64,000 nt of DNA from Flavicella sp964230805. Its GTDB lineage: Bacteria > Bacteroidota > Bacteroidia > Flavobacteriales > Flavobacteriaceae. The translations under genes and the position numbers were made by a program. Numbering within the stretch: the stretch's first letter is position 1; each line of letters begins with the position of its first letter. The DNA is taken from the NCBI GenBank assembly GCA_964230805.1, contig CAXRIA010000020.1, positions 1-64,000 of the forward strand, read 5' to 3'. Under the pieces are notes generated by a model. It worked only from the letters and a program-made list of their open reading frames with translations, had not been told where the DNA came from and ran no database searches. Positions 39,577-47,333 of the stretch are shown here, in pieces.

Positions 39577-40161
39577 ATGCATTACAAGCCCTTATTAGAC
39601 TACATTCGCAATTCCGTTGATTTGACTCCGGAAGAAGAATCCCTATTAATCTCAAAAACAACCATTCGAAATTATCTTAAAAATCAATTTCTTGTGCAAC
39701 AGGGAGACGTGTGCAAACATGTGAACTTTATTGTTTCAGGCTGCACTAAAACCTTCCATGTCGACTCGGATGGTCATGAGCACATCGTAATGTTTTCATT
39801 AGAAGATTGGTGGACCTCTGATTTGGGTAGTTTTTTGACACAGACGCCCGCAGACTTCAATATTCAATGTATTGAAAAAACACAATTGATTCAGTTTGAC
39901 TACGAACAATTGGAAGCGTTGTACCTAAAAATCCCGAAATTGGAACGTCTTTTTAGAAAAATTACAGAACGTGCTTTTGTGTCTTCTCAAAAGAGAATCA
40001 TTCGAAATTTTAGTCTTGATGCCAAAGAACGTTATGCCTTTTTCAAAAAAACGTATCCAGAGATAAATCAACGTGTCCCACAATACATGATTGCCTCCTA
40101 TCTGGGGATATCCAAAGAATTTTTAAGTAAAATCAAAGGCCAACTCTTACAAAAATCCTAA
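39577..40161 (+). CDS. Crp/Fnr-family transcriptional regulator
   Basis: Cyclic-nucleotide-binding-like beta roll (residues about 20-120; VQQGDVCKHVNFIVSG) and a small C-terminal helix-turn-helix (MIASYLGISKEFLSKIKGQL). No cysteine set for an iron-sulfur cluster is visible, so it is not a classical Fnr, and the ligand is unknown. A TTG lies just before the ATG at 39577; the ATG is used. It is followed by yceI, pirin and a flavodoxin-fold reductase in the same direction, which it may control, as is common for this arrangement in flavobacteria. Confidence 0.86.
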   Translation: MHYKPLLDYIRNSVDLTPEEESLLISKTTIRNYLKNQFLVQQGDVCKHVNFIVSGCTKTFHVDSDGHEHIVMFSLEDWWTSDLGSFLTQTPADFNIQCIEKTQLIQFDYEQLEALYLKIPKLERLFRKITERAFVSSQKRIIRNFSLDAKERYAFFKKTYPEINQRVPQYMIASYLGISKEFLSKIKGQLLQKS

Positions 40162-40260
40162 ACTATTAATCTGGTTTAACCTCATTTTATAAACTAGTTC
40201 ATTTTTTAGCATGTATCTATTTTGGAATTTTGTATCCAAACATATTAAAACAAATAAAAG

Positions 40261-40836
40261 ATGAAAAAATCAGTAAAATTAGTAGCAACCGTAGTTCTCT
40301 CCTTGGCAACTCTTTCCTTTACATCCCCAGAAAAAAATGAGAAAGAGGTAAACACACAAACAAGTACCGTTACATGGAAAGGATACAAAGTATTGGGGTC
40401 TCACACAGGAACCATTCAAATTAGCTCTGGAAGTTTGCTTTTTGAAAAGGAAGTTTTGACAGGTGGTGAATTTGTAATTGACATGACCACAATCAACGTA
40501 ACAGACTTAGAAGGAGATTATAAAAACAAACTCGAAGGACATCTCAAATCTGACGATTTTTTTGGTGTAGAAAAATTCTCGACAGCCTCTCTGAAGTTCA
40601 AAAAAGTGAAACCAACTGGCAAGAACTCCTACAAGGTACGTGGCGTGATCGAAATCAAAGGCAAAAAAGAAACGATTTCTTTTGACTTTTCAGTGTACGG
40701 TAAGAAAGCCAACGCAACGCTAAAAATTGATCGATCTAAATTTGATGTACGATACGGTTCTACAAGTTTCTTTGAAGGGCTAAAAGACAATGCGATTTAC
40801 GATGAATTTGACATCATCGTTGATTTAGAATTTTGA
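40261..40836 (+). CDS. yceI: YceI-like periplasmic lipid-binding protein
   Basis: Signal peptide (residues 1-22) and the YceI lipocalin-like barrel: TVTWKGYKVLGSHTGTI near the N-terminus, GGEFVIDMTTINVTD, and HLKSDDFFGVEKF. Family members bind isoprenoid-type lipids. Length 191 residues, normal. It stands alone between the Crp/Fnr gene and the pirin gene; expression is probably tied to the regulator upstream. Confidence 0.9.
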   Translation: MKKSVKLVATVVLSLATLSFTSPEKNEKEVNTQTSTVTWKGYKVLGSHTGTIQISSGSLLFEKEVLTGGEFVIDMTTINVTDLEGDYKNKLEGHLKSDDFFGVEKFSTASLKFKKVKPTGKNSYKVRGVIEIKGKKETISFDFSVYGKKANATLKIDRSKFDVRYGSTSFFEGLKDNAIYDEFDIIVDLEF

Positions 40837-40896
40837 TAAAAATCACTGTGTTCATTTTGAACTTCCATTGTTCGTAATCGTTGAATCCCAAAACAA

Positions 40897-41619
40897 ATGA
40901 AAACCCTACTTCACAAAGCCAACACAAGAGGTCATGCAAATCACGGGTGGTTGCAATCAAAACATACCTTCAGTTTTGCGAGCTACCAAAACCCAGAAAG
41001 AATGCACTTTGGGGTGTTGCGGGTATTAAACGACGATGTGATTGCTCCTGGTATGGGATTTGGCACACATCCCCATCAAAACATGGAAATCATCTCTATT
41101 CCTTTGGAAGGCGATTTGGAACATAAAGACAGTATGAACAATATCACAGTGATTCAATCTGGTGACATTCAAGTGCTGAGCGCCGGAACAGGAATTACAC
41201 ATTCAGAATACAACAAAAACAAAGATCAACAAGTCAAGTTTTTGCAAATATGGGTGATTCCCAAAAAAAAGAATGTCAAACCGCGGTACGATCAGATTTC
41301 TTTGAATATCAAAGACCGAACCAATCAATTTCAACAAATCCTATCCCCCAATCCTGAGGATGCGGGGGTTTGGATTCATCAAGATGCTTGGTTTCACATG
41401 ACCAACTTAGAAAAAGATAAAGAAATCACTTATCTTCTGCAGAATCCAGCTAAAAATGGAGTGTATGTTTTTGTATTGAAAGGGAATGCAAGCATCCATG
41501 GGCAAGCACTTCAAAACAGAGATGGCTTGGGGATCTGGGACGTAAATCAACTAGACATAAAAGCAACGACCCATACAGAACTACTGTTGATGGAAGTACC
41601 CATGAATACAAACCTTTAA
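40897..41619 (+). CDS. Pirin family protein
   Basis: Cupin-fold protein of 240 residues with the pirin metal ligands in GFGTHPHQNMEIIS (near residues 55-68) and GTGITHSEYN (near 100-110). Bacterial pirins can act as quercetin dioxygenases or as redox-linked regulators. The start fits the family N-terminus with KANTRGHANHGWLQSKHTFSF. It is 12 bp before the flavodoxin-fold reductase and probably in one transcript with it. Confidence 0.92.
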   Translation: MKTLLHKANTRGHANHGWLQSKHTFSFASYQNPERMHFGVLRVLNDDVIAPGMGFGTHPHQNMEIISIPLEGDLEHKDSMNNITVIQSGDIQVLSAGTGITHSEYNKNKDQQVKFLQIWVIPKKKNVKPRYDQISLNIKDRTNQFQQILSPNPEDAGVWIHQDAWFHMTNLEKDKEITYLLQNPAKNGVYVFVLKGNASIHGQALQNRDGLGIWDVNQLDIKATTHTELLLMEVPMNTNL

Positions 41620-41631
41620 ACAAGTTAAAAA

Positions 41632-42171
41632 ATGAAAAATATCGTTGTAATTTCTGGACATCCCGATCTAGACAATTCGACAGCCAACAAAACGATTGTT
41701 GGTGTTTTAGAACAAGAAAACAATTTCAAAATAAGCAAACTTATGGATGCTTATTCCGACTATCAAATCGATGTAGACAAGGAAATTCAAAATTTATTAA
41801 ATGCCGATGTCATTGTACTACAATTCCCTTTTCACTGGTATGGCGTTCCTGCCATTCTAAAAATGTGGATCGACAGGATTACAACACCGTTGGTTTACGG
41901 ACCACACAAAGGAGGTTTAAAAGGTAAAAGCTTTCTATTATCCACCACCACAGGAGGGCCTCTAGAATCCTATCAATCTAGTGGATACAACAAATATACC
42001 ATGAAAGAATTGTTGCTGCCTCTACTAAAATTAGGCGACTCACTAGAGATGAATATTTTGGAACCACAGGTATTGCACAGTGCCGTTTTTCATGATCCTG
42101 ATGGCCAAAAATCCTTGCAAAATAACGCAAAACAACATGCGCTTCAATTAATTGAACTTGTGAATAAATAA
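41632..42171 (+). CDS. NAD(P)H oxidoreductase, flavodoxin-like fold (KefF/MdaB type)
   Basis: 179-residue FMN/FAD-dependent quinone reductase relative. ISGHPDLDNSTANKTI at the N-terminus binds the flavin phosphate, and LQFPFHWYGVPAILKMWIDR near residue 65 is the family signature. It would reduce quinones or electrophiles in the cytoplasm. The pairing with pirin and the preceding Crp/Fnr and YceI genes suggests a stress or redox response; that is inference. Confidence 0.88.
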   Translation: MKNIVVISGHPDLDNSTANKTIVGVLEQENNFKISKLMDAYSDYQIDVDKEIQNLLNADVIVLQFPFHWYGVPAILKMWIDRITTPLVYGPHKGGLKGKSFLLSTTTGGPLESYQSSGYNKYTMKELLLPLLKLGDSLEMNILEPQVLHSAVFHDPDGQKSLQNNAKQHALQLIELVNK

Positions 42172-42331
42172 CCTTCAGACAGGTTTCATGAATGCCTAAA
42201 AGTTCAAACCTATATCCATCGTCCTCTTGAAGGTTCAACTCTAATTGATTGTTTTCACTAGGGTTATTGTAAAAATCAATTCAAAATGATTTTGAAATGT
42301 TTGAAGTTGAAATTTAGACGCTTCGTAATAT

Positions 42332-42368
42332 TTTGAAATAGCCTTGTAGAATGTTGTTTCTACTTTTG
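42332..42368 (+). promoter_or_regulatory. Promoter of the small periplasmic protein gene
   Basis: TACTTTTG at 42361-42368 matches TAnnTTTG. TTTG at 42332-42335 is a candidate -33 element, 25 nt away, slightly longer than usual. The rest of the 222-bp gap before it shows nothing else recognisable. Confidence 0.5.
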
Positions 42369-42394
42369 TCCATTAACAATTAAATATTTTAAAT

Positions 42395-42763
42395 ATGAAA
42401 ACATTTTTTTTGAGTACACTCTTAACACTAATGTCGTTTACAGTTTCTGGACAAGATACAGAGTTTGACAGAGAAAAGGCTAAGGCCAAAATTGAAGAGC
42501 AGGTAGAATCTTTAAACCTAAATAATAATCAAAAAACTCAATTCAAAGAAATAAATGAGAAATACCGATTAAATCTAGAAAGCATTAAAAATAGCAACAA
42601 GGCTAGATTTGCGAAGTTTCAAGACTTGAAAAAGTTAAGAAAAGAGAAAGATGAAGAAATGAAGCTTTTATTGAATGATGAGCAATTCAAAATGTACAAG
42701 GAATTTCAAAAGCAAAATAAGAATAAAATGCGCGAAGAATTTAAAAAGCGAAATAATAACTAG
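42395..42763 (+). CDS. Small secreted helical protein (Spy/CpxP-like in form)
   Basis: Signal peptide (residues 1-19, ending VSGQD) followed by about 100 highly charged, all-helical residues rich in Lys and Glu (LNLNNNQKTQFKEINEKYR; MKLLLNDEQFKMYKEF). The pattern recalls periplasmic LTxxQ-type chaperones and metal-resistance proteins, in which helices start at a Leu-Thr/Asn motif. Function is not assigned. It is closed by a terminator that lies directly before the LytS-type kinase gene. Confidence 0.72.
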   Translation: MKTFFLSTLLTLMSFTVSGQDTEFDREKAKAKIEEQVESLNLNNNQKTQFKEINEKYRLNLESIKNSNKARFAKFQDLKKLRKEKDEEMKLLLNDEQFKMYKEFQKQNKNKMREEFKKRNNN

Positions 42764-42782
42764 TTTTTAATTATTAACTTTT

Positions 42783-42811
42783 GCCCACCATTATTGGTGG
42801 GCTTATTTTTT
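42783..42811 (+). terminator. Terminator directly before the LytS-type kinase
   Basis: Perfect 8-bp stem GCCCACCA / TGGTGGGC with loop TTAT, then TTATTTTTT. It ends only a few bases before the kinase ATG at 42815, so the kinase is either read through or expressed by attenuation. Confidence 0.8.
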
Positions 42812-42814
42812 AGT

Positions 42815-43834
42815 ATGAACTTAACTAAAGGTGAATATAAAACAATTATTTATGTGTCTATTTTTATAGGACTAATACTCAATTTCCACAAAATACTGAG
42901 AATATTTGGTGAAGTGAATGCGGTTATAGAATCCCGTTGGGATTTTAACCTATTTGAACTGATTTTTCAGGTACTCTTTCAAATATTGTTTTGTTACTCT
43001 ATTGGTTTTACAGCCTTTAAGAAAGTCCAAAATGTTTTCTCAAATAAGTTGTTTACCTTTAAAATCATATTGGTATTTATACTGCTTACCGTTGTTTTTT
43101 GGTTTGTTGGCTCTAAACTTCAAGAACTAATCTTTAATAACGTTTCCAACGAAAAGTTTTTTTATAGAGGATATCTCTTAAGATTTGTTTTGAGTGCTGT
43201 TTTAATATTTATAACAATAAAGTTATTACTTCTTAACAGGCAAAAAAACCTGAAGGAATTGGAAAATGAAAAATTAAAATCATCTTATTTAAATTCAAAA
43301 TTAGAAAATCTTAAAGCACAAGTTAACCCTCATTTTCTCTTTAATTCGTTTGCAAATCTATCTGCTTTAATTAATCAAGACCAACAAAAGGCTACAAAAT
43401 ATCTTTCAAATTTATCTGATGTTTTCCGTTACACACTTAATAATGCAAATGAGCAAATTGTCAATTTGATTGATGAGTTAAATTTATTAAGTTCTTACGT
43501 AGAGTTGTACAAAATTAGAGTACAGGATGGTTTGTCATTACATATAGACTTGCCAGACACCAAAAAAAAGATATTACATATGTCATTACAACCTTTAATG
43601 GAAAATGTAATTAAGCACAATGAGATATCCAATGAGAAGCCTCTAGGTATATACCTGAAACAAGAGGGAGATTTACTTATTTTTAAAAATGACTTAAACG
43701 CTAAAAGTAAAGTTGAAAATACTAATGGCATTGGTCTAACTAACTTAAATGAACGATATAAAATACTGGTTGGAAAAGAGATTAATATCCAAAAAAGTGA
43801 AACACACTTTGTTGTAAAATTGCCTTTAATTTAA
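42815..43834 (+). CDS. LytS/YehU-type sensor histidine kinase
   Basis: Four predicted membrane helices (residues about 8-140), a short coiled coil, then the His_kinase domain with phospho-acceptor His173 in QVNPHFLFNSF, and a HATPase domain ending GIGLTNLNERY. The frame is open from 42794 with TTG, but that start lies inside the terminator hairpin; ATG 42815 gives MNLTKGEYK and is chosen. It is followed after 11 bp by its LytTR-type response regulator. The signal is unknown. Confidence 0.9.
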   Translation: MNLTKGEYKTIIYVSIFIGLILNFHKILRIFGEVNAVIESRWDFNLFELIFQVLFQILFCYSIGFTAFKKVQNVFSNKLFTFKIILVFILLTVVFWFVGSKLQELIFNNVSNEKFFYRGYLLRFVLSAVLIFITIKLLLLNRQKNLKELENEKLKSSYLNSKLENLKAQVNPHFLFNSFANLSALINQDQQKATKYLSNLSDVFRYTLNNANEQIVNLIDELNLLSSYVELYKIRVQDGLSLHIDLPDTKKKILHMSLQPLMENVIKHNEISNEKPLGIYLKQEGDLLIFKNDLNAKSKVENTNGIGLTNLNERYKILVGKEINIQKSETHFVVKLPLI

Positions 43835-43845
43835 ATTAGCCTATA

Positions 43846-44619
43846 ATGAATGTAGTAATTATTGAAGATGAACCTATAATATCTCAGAATCTTAAATCGA
43901 TTTTAACAGAGCTAGACCATTCAATCTCTGTATTGAAAACATTATCGAGTGTACAAGAGTCTGTAACTTGGTTAAGGAAAAATCAATTGGATTGTGATCT
44001 TTTGTTAATGGATATTCATTTAACAGATGGTCTCTCTTTTGAGATTTTTAATGAGGTTAAATGCAATACCCCAATTATATTCATAACGGCCTATAACCAA
44101 TATGCCTTGGAAGCATTTAAGGTAAAAGGTATTGATTATATTTTAAAGCCTTTTGATAAAGCAAAAATTAAGCAATCCCTAGAGAAATTCAAAAGTTTAA
44201 CGCAAACGGGCTCAAATTCTATAAACTCTGAAAGTTTAAGACATTTGATGGAAATTGTAGCTGCTAAGAAAAATACTGATGGTCGAAAATCTTATTTGGT
44301 GTATCACCAAGACAAACTTATTCCATTAGAAGTTGATGATATATCCTGGTTTTATAAATCTGACCAGGTTACCTATGCTTGTACAATTTCCAATAAAAAA
44401 TATGTAATAGATGATGCTTTAGACAAGATACAGAATGAAGTTTCTTCAGTAAATTTCTATAGAGCAAATAGACAGTTTATTGTTAGTAAAAACGCAATAG
44501 AGAATATTGCTTTCTATTTTAATGGTCGATTGATTGTTAATATTTTGCCTAAACCAGACGAAAAAATAATAGTTAGTAAGGCTAAGGCAACTGATTTTAA
44601 AAATTGGTTAACACAGTAA
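43846..44619 (+). CDS. LytTR-family response regulator
   Basis: Receiver domain with phospho-acceptor Asp56 (LLLMDIHLTDG) and the IDYILKPF lysine motif near residue 100, then a LytTR DNA-binding domain (about 150-257; ISWFYKSDQVTYA, FYRANRQFIVSKNAI). Partner of the LytS-type kinase just upstream. Length 257 residues is normal. Target genes are unknown; the small helical protein gene upstream is a possible one. Confidence 0.92.
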   Translation: MNVVIIEDEPIISQNLKSILTELDHSISVLKTLSSVQESVTWLRKNQLDCDLLLMDIHLTDGLSFEIFNEVKCNTPIIFITAYNQYALEAFKVKGIDYILKPFDKAKIKQSLEKFKSLTQTGSNSINSESLRHLMEIVAAKKNTDGRKSYLVYHQDKLIPLEVDDISWFYKSDQVTYACTISNKKYVIDDALDKIQNEVSSVNFYRANRQFIVSKNAIENIAFYFNGRLIVNILPKPDEKIIVSKAKATDFKNWLTQ

Positions 44620-44690
44620 ACTTAACAATAGATTTAATTCTCTCAAAAGGTTTTTTAAACACAATACTGTTTAAAGTTATTTAACACTTC

Positions 44691-44716
44691 AAAATATACT
44701 ATTCGGAGTATATTTT
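44691..44716 (+). terminator. Hairpin after the LytTR gene
   Basis: Perfect 10-bp stem AAAATATACT / AGTATATTTT with loop ATTCGG, about 70 nt after the regulator stop. It is AT-rich and the T-run is part of the stem, so it is a modest terminator or a regulatory hairpin. Confidence 0.5.
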
Positions 44717-44788
44717 GTCAGCTTCAATGATTTTTTTTCCATAAGACCTTAAAATTGGTTGAATTTTGATTTAAAACATAAATCAAAT

Positions 44789-45637
44789 ATGAGAAATCTA
44801 TTTAAATTATTTACAGTAATCCTCTTGTTTTCATGTAGCAAAAATGAAGAACCTCAAGAACAGGTTAACCAAGATACTCCTCAAGAAGTTGAACAAGATA
44901 CTCTTGTCTCGGCTTTTTTTGGACTTGACAATGTACTACCAAGTCTATTTTGTAATCAACCAGGAAGCCTGTTAGATGGTATGCCTGTTAATTTTATATT
45001 CCCATTAGATGCATCCAGTTTATCGGAAACTGATTTTGAAGTTGTAGATAGCCTTGGAAATATACATACCCCTATTTGTGTTTCTTTGGCCCCAGCTAAT
45101 GAAAACGGAGAAAATCGAACTGTGCTTCTTTTTGGTGAATTTGGTACCGCTGTTACCAACCCACCTGTTGAAGTTAGAGTTGTAGGGGATTTATTTACAA
45201 CTGATACTTTAGCTGGAGAGTCCGCTTGTTCAGCAATCATAAACCTAAACGGAATCACTACCACGAATATAATTCCGCTTGCTGATGGACCAAGTTTATT
45301 CTTTGCCCAAAGAATTGATGGCAATCTGAATAAATGTAATTCAGGAACACAAACAATTCAAGTTGCTTGGAATGGTGGCGTTACACCGTATGTAAGTGGT
45401 GATACCGAATCTGACTTATTTCAGTACTATGTTGGCTATTCTGACAGTTCTGGAGTTCTAATACCGCATGTCCCTATTTCGATAGCAGATATAAATGACA
45501 ACGACAACTTTCACCAACTTTGTTTTTCTACAAGTGATGAAATTGTTAAAATTTCAATGATGGCCAACACGGTGGAAGACCCAAACCACGACCCAAATTT
45601 ATACAGCGAAATTGATGTTAGTTCCTGCACTCCTTAG
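44789..45637 (+). CDS. Uncharacterised lipoprotein
   Basis: Starting at ATG 44789 (MRNLFKLFT) the protein has a lipobox LFSC at about residue 15 and a Glu/Gln-rich linker, then a beta-rich body of about 240 residues with several cysteines. An in-frame ATG at 44759 would add ten residues before the signal and is less likely. No family was recognised. The frame ends in TAG, but translation in the same frame beyond it encodes a T9SS-type sorting segment (next entry), so this may be a truncated gene. Confidence 0.65.
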   Translation: MRNLFKLFTVILLFSCSKNEEPQEQVNQDTPQEVEQDTLVSAFFGLDNVLPSLFCNQPGSLLDGMPVNFIFPLDASSLSETDFEVVDSLGNIHTPICVSLAPANENGENRTVLLFGEFGTAVTNPPVEVRVVGDLFTTDTLAGESACSAIINLNGITTTNIIPLADGPSLFFAQRIDGNLNKCNSGTQTIQVAWNGGVTPYVSGDTESDLFQYYVGYSDSSGVLIPHVPISIADINDNDNFHQLCFSTSDEIVKISMMANTVEDPNHDPNLYSEIDVSSCTP

Positions 45638-45787
45638 ACAAGCATTGAAGAGAGCCTTTTCGAAAAAGGGTATAAAATTTACCCGAATCCGTTTTCAGAT
45701 GAAATTTTTGTTGAGAATCTGCTTGGTGACGAATACTTCATCATTTATGACTTCTTAGGGCGAAATATTGGTTTTGAGAGAGAATAG
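45638..45787 (+). pseudogene. Broken T9SS C-terminal sorting domain
   Basis: Directly after the stop of the lipoprotein, in the same frame, 49 codons read GYKIYPNPFSDEIFVENLL, then FIIYDFLGRNIGFERE and a stop. This is the first half of a type A T9SS sorting domain; the final strands (GxYxV ... KxxK) are missing. It is either the disabled end of the upstream gene or what is left of another gene after a deletion. It has no start codon of its own. Confidence 0.65.
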
Positions 45788-45887
45788 TCATAGACCCGAA
45801 CGACAGAACATATCGAACCTCAAATTTGAACCCAGTATTTAGGTTAATCCATTCATTTACAGGAGATAAGGATGGTTCCAATAAAAA

Positions 45888-45920
45888 ACGGACTAGTAAA
45901 AATACTAGTCCGTCTTGTTT
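45888..45920. terminator. Bidirectional terminator beyond the tRNA-like fragment
   Basis: Perfect 11-bp stem ACGGACTAGTA / TACTAGTCCGT with loop AAAA, then CTTGTTT on the plus strand and a T-run on the minus strand. On the minus strand it directly follows the tRNA-fMet-like fragment. Confidence 0.85.
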
Positions 45921-45921
45921 A

Positions 45922-45967
45922 GTAGCGGGAACAGGATTCATTCCTGGACGATGTTCCGGAATGGGCC
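45922..45967 (-). repeat. Copy of initiator-tRNA 3' end (T-arm plus acceptor)
   Basis: On the minus strand CAGG-AATGAAT-CCTG forms a T-arm-like hairpin, followed by TTCCCGCTA, identical to the acceptor 3' strand of the tRNA-fMet gene. It starts 173 bp downstream of the matching bases in that gene. The copy at 14438-14480 is closely similar. Confidence 0.65.
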
Positions 45968-46064
45968 AAAGAGGAGAACAGCCCAAAGAAACTCCGATAG
46001 CTTTGCCATCTGATTTTTTATTTTGTTCTTAAGACGATGCAAGCATCACTTGACCCCAAAATAA

Positions 46065-46090
46065 AAACTCCTTGATTTCTCAAGGAGTTT
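46065..46090 (-). terminator. Terminator of tRNA-fMet
   Basis: Perfect 11-bp stem AAACTCCTTGA / TCAAGGAGTTT with loop TTTC, followed on the minus strand by TTTTATTTTG. It begins 5 nt after the tRNA 3' end. Confidence 0.85.
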
Positions 46091-46095
46091 CTTCG

Positions 46096-46168
<73 letters not shown>

Positions 46169-46178
46169 ATTTGTGGTA

Positions 46179-46211
46179 CAAAGATACCTGATTTACCTTG
46201 TTCTTTCCAAA
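46179..46211 (-). promoter_or_regulatory. Promoter of tRNA-fMet
   Basis: Minus strand reads TATCTTTG (46179-46186), a perfect -7 box, with TTTG (46208-46211) 21 nt upstream as the -33 element. The box ends 10 nt before the tRNA 5' end. This is one of the best promoter matches in the window. Confidence 0.8.
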
Positions 46212-46308
46212 TAAAAAATGGCTTTTTTTAAAGATAAAATCTAACTCGTTTTTAAACAGCTCTTTATCCCGAACAAAACAGCACTAACCTACAAAACTTT
46301 CCTTTCGG

Positions 46309-46343
46309 TTTGTTTTTAGCTCCATGAAAAACGAGTACCTTTG
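46309..46343 (+). promoter_or_regulatory. Promoter of era
   Basis: TTTG at 46309-46312 and TACCTTTG at 46336-46343 with a 23-nt spacer. The predicted transcript starts near 46350, about 12 nt before the ATG at 46362. Confidence 0.75.
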
Positions 46344-46361
46344 CCCTGTAAAAAACACATC

Positions 46362-47243
46362 ATGACACACAAAGCTGGTTTTGTAAATATTATTGGAAAT
46401 CCCAATGTTGGGAAATCAACCCTTATGAACGCGCTTGTGGGAGAGCGTTTGTCGATCATTACCTCCAAAGCGCAAACCACGCGCCACAGAATTTTAGGAA
46501 TCGTGAACGGCGATGATTTTCAAATTGTTTTTTCTGACACGCCAGGAATTATTAAACCTGCTTACGATTTACAAGAATCCATGATGAATTTTGTAAAATC
46601 TGCTTTTGACGATGCCGATGTACTTATTTACATGGTAGAAATCGGTGAAAAAGAATTGAAAGACGAAGCTTTTTTCCAAAAAATCACCCATTCGAAAGTT
46701 CCCGTTTTGCTCTTGATCAATAAGATTGACAAATCCAGCCAAGAAGAGGTGGAAGAAAAACTCGCCTATTGGCAAGAAAAAGTTCCCAATGCAAACATTT
46801 ATTTGATTTCTGCCTTGGAAAAATTTGGTATCGAGGGCATTCTTGACAAAATCATTGAAATATTACCTCCCTCTCCTGCTTTTTATCCAAAGGACCAACT
46901 GACGGACAAACCCGAACGTTTTTTTGTAAATGAATGTATCCGTGAAAAAATATTGATGCACTACAAAAAAGAAATCCCATACGCGGTTGAAATCGAAACA
47001 GAGGAATTTTTAGAAGACGATAAAATTATCAAAATACGCGCTATTATTATGGTGGAACGCGAAACACAAAAAGGCATCATCATTGGACACAAAGGAAGTG
47101 CCCTCAAACGCGTAGGTATGGAAGCGCGAAAAGACTTAGAGAAATTTTTTGACAAAAAAATATTTTTAGACCTCTACGTCAAAGTCAATAAAAATTGGCG
47201 AAATGACTCCAAACAGTTGCGCCGTTTTGGATACAACGATTGA
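46362..47243 (+). CDS. era: GTPase Era
   Basis: Essential GTPase that binds 16S rRNA and assists 30S ribosome maturation. G1 motif GNPNVGKST at residues 12-20, G3 DTPG, G4 NKID, and a C-terminal KH domain (GIIIGHKGSALKRVG near residue 240). The frame is open from a TTG at 46341, but that lies inside the promoter, so ATG 46362 is used (293 residues). It is followed by the second ribosome-associated GTPase gene der, which has its own promoter. Confidence 0.97.
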   Translation: MTHKAGFVNIIGNPNVGKSTLMNALVGERLSIITSKAQTTRHRILGIVNGDDFQIVFSDTPGIIKPAYDLQESMMNFVKSAFDDADVLIYMVEIGEKELKDEAFFQKITHSKVPVLLLINKIDKSSQEEVEEKLAYWQEKVPNANIYLISALEKFGIEGILDKIIEILPPSPAFYPKDQLTDKPERFFVNECIREKILMHYKKEIPYAVEIETEEFLEDDKIIKIRAIIMVERETQKGIIIGHKGSALKRVGMEARKDLEKFFDKKIFLDLYVKVNKNWRNDSKQLRRFGYND

Positions 47244-47303
47244 TCTTTTATGATAAGATCTCGACATCGTTGTCTTTTCTACGACTCGTTGGAATAAAAA
47301 ATG

Positions 47304-47311
47304 TAATTTTG
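47304..47311 (+). promoter_or_regulatory. -7 box of der
   Basis: TAATTTTG followed by C matches TAnnTTTG and lies 22 nt before the ATG. No strict TTTG was found at -33. Confidence 0.55.
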
Positions 47312-47333
47312 CAAAAAAAATCAACCCATTCAA

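Noticed and set aside
45741..46032. Short frames on both strands between the broken T9SS domain and tRNA-fMet
   Set aside because: They cover a terminator and the tRNA-like fragment and have no coding features.
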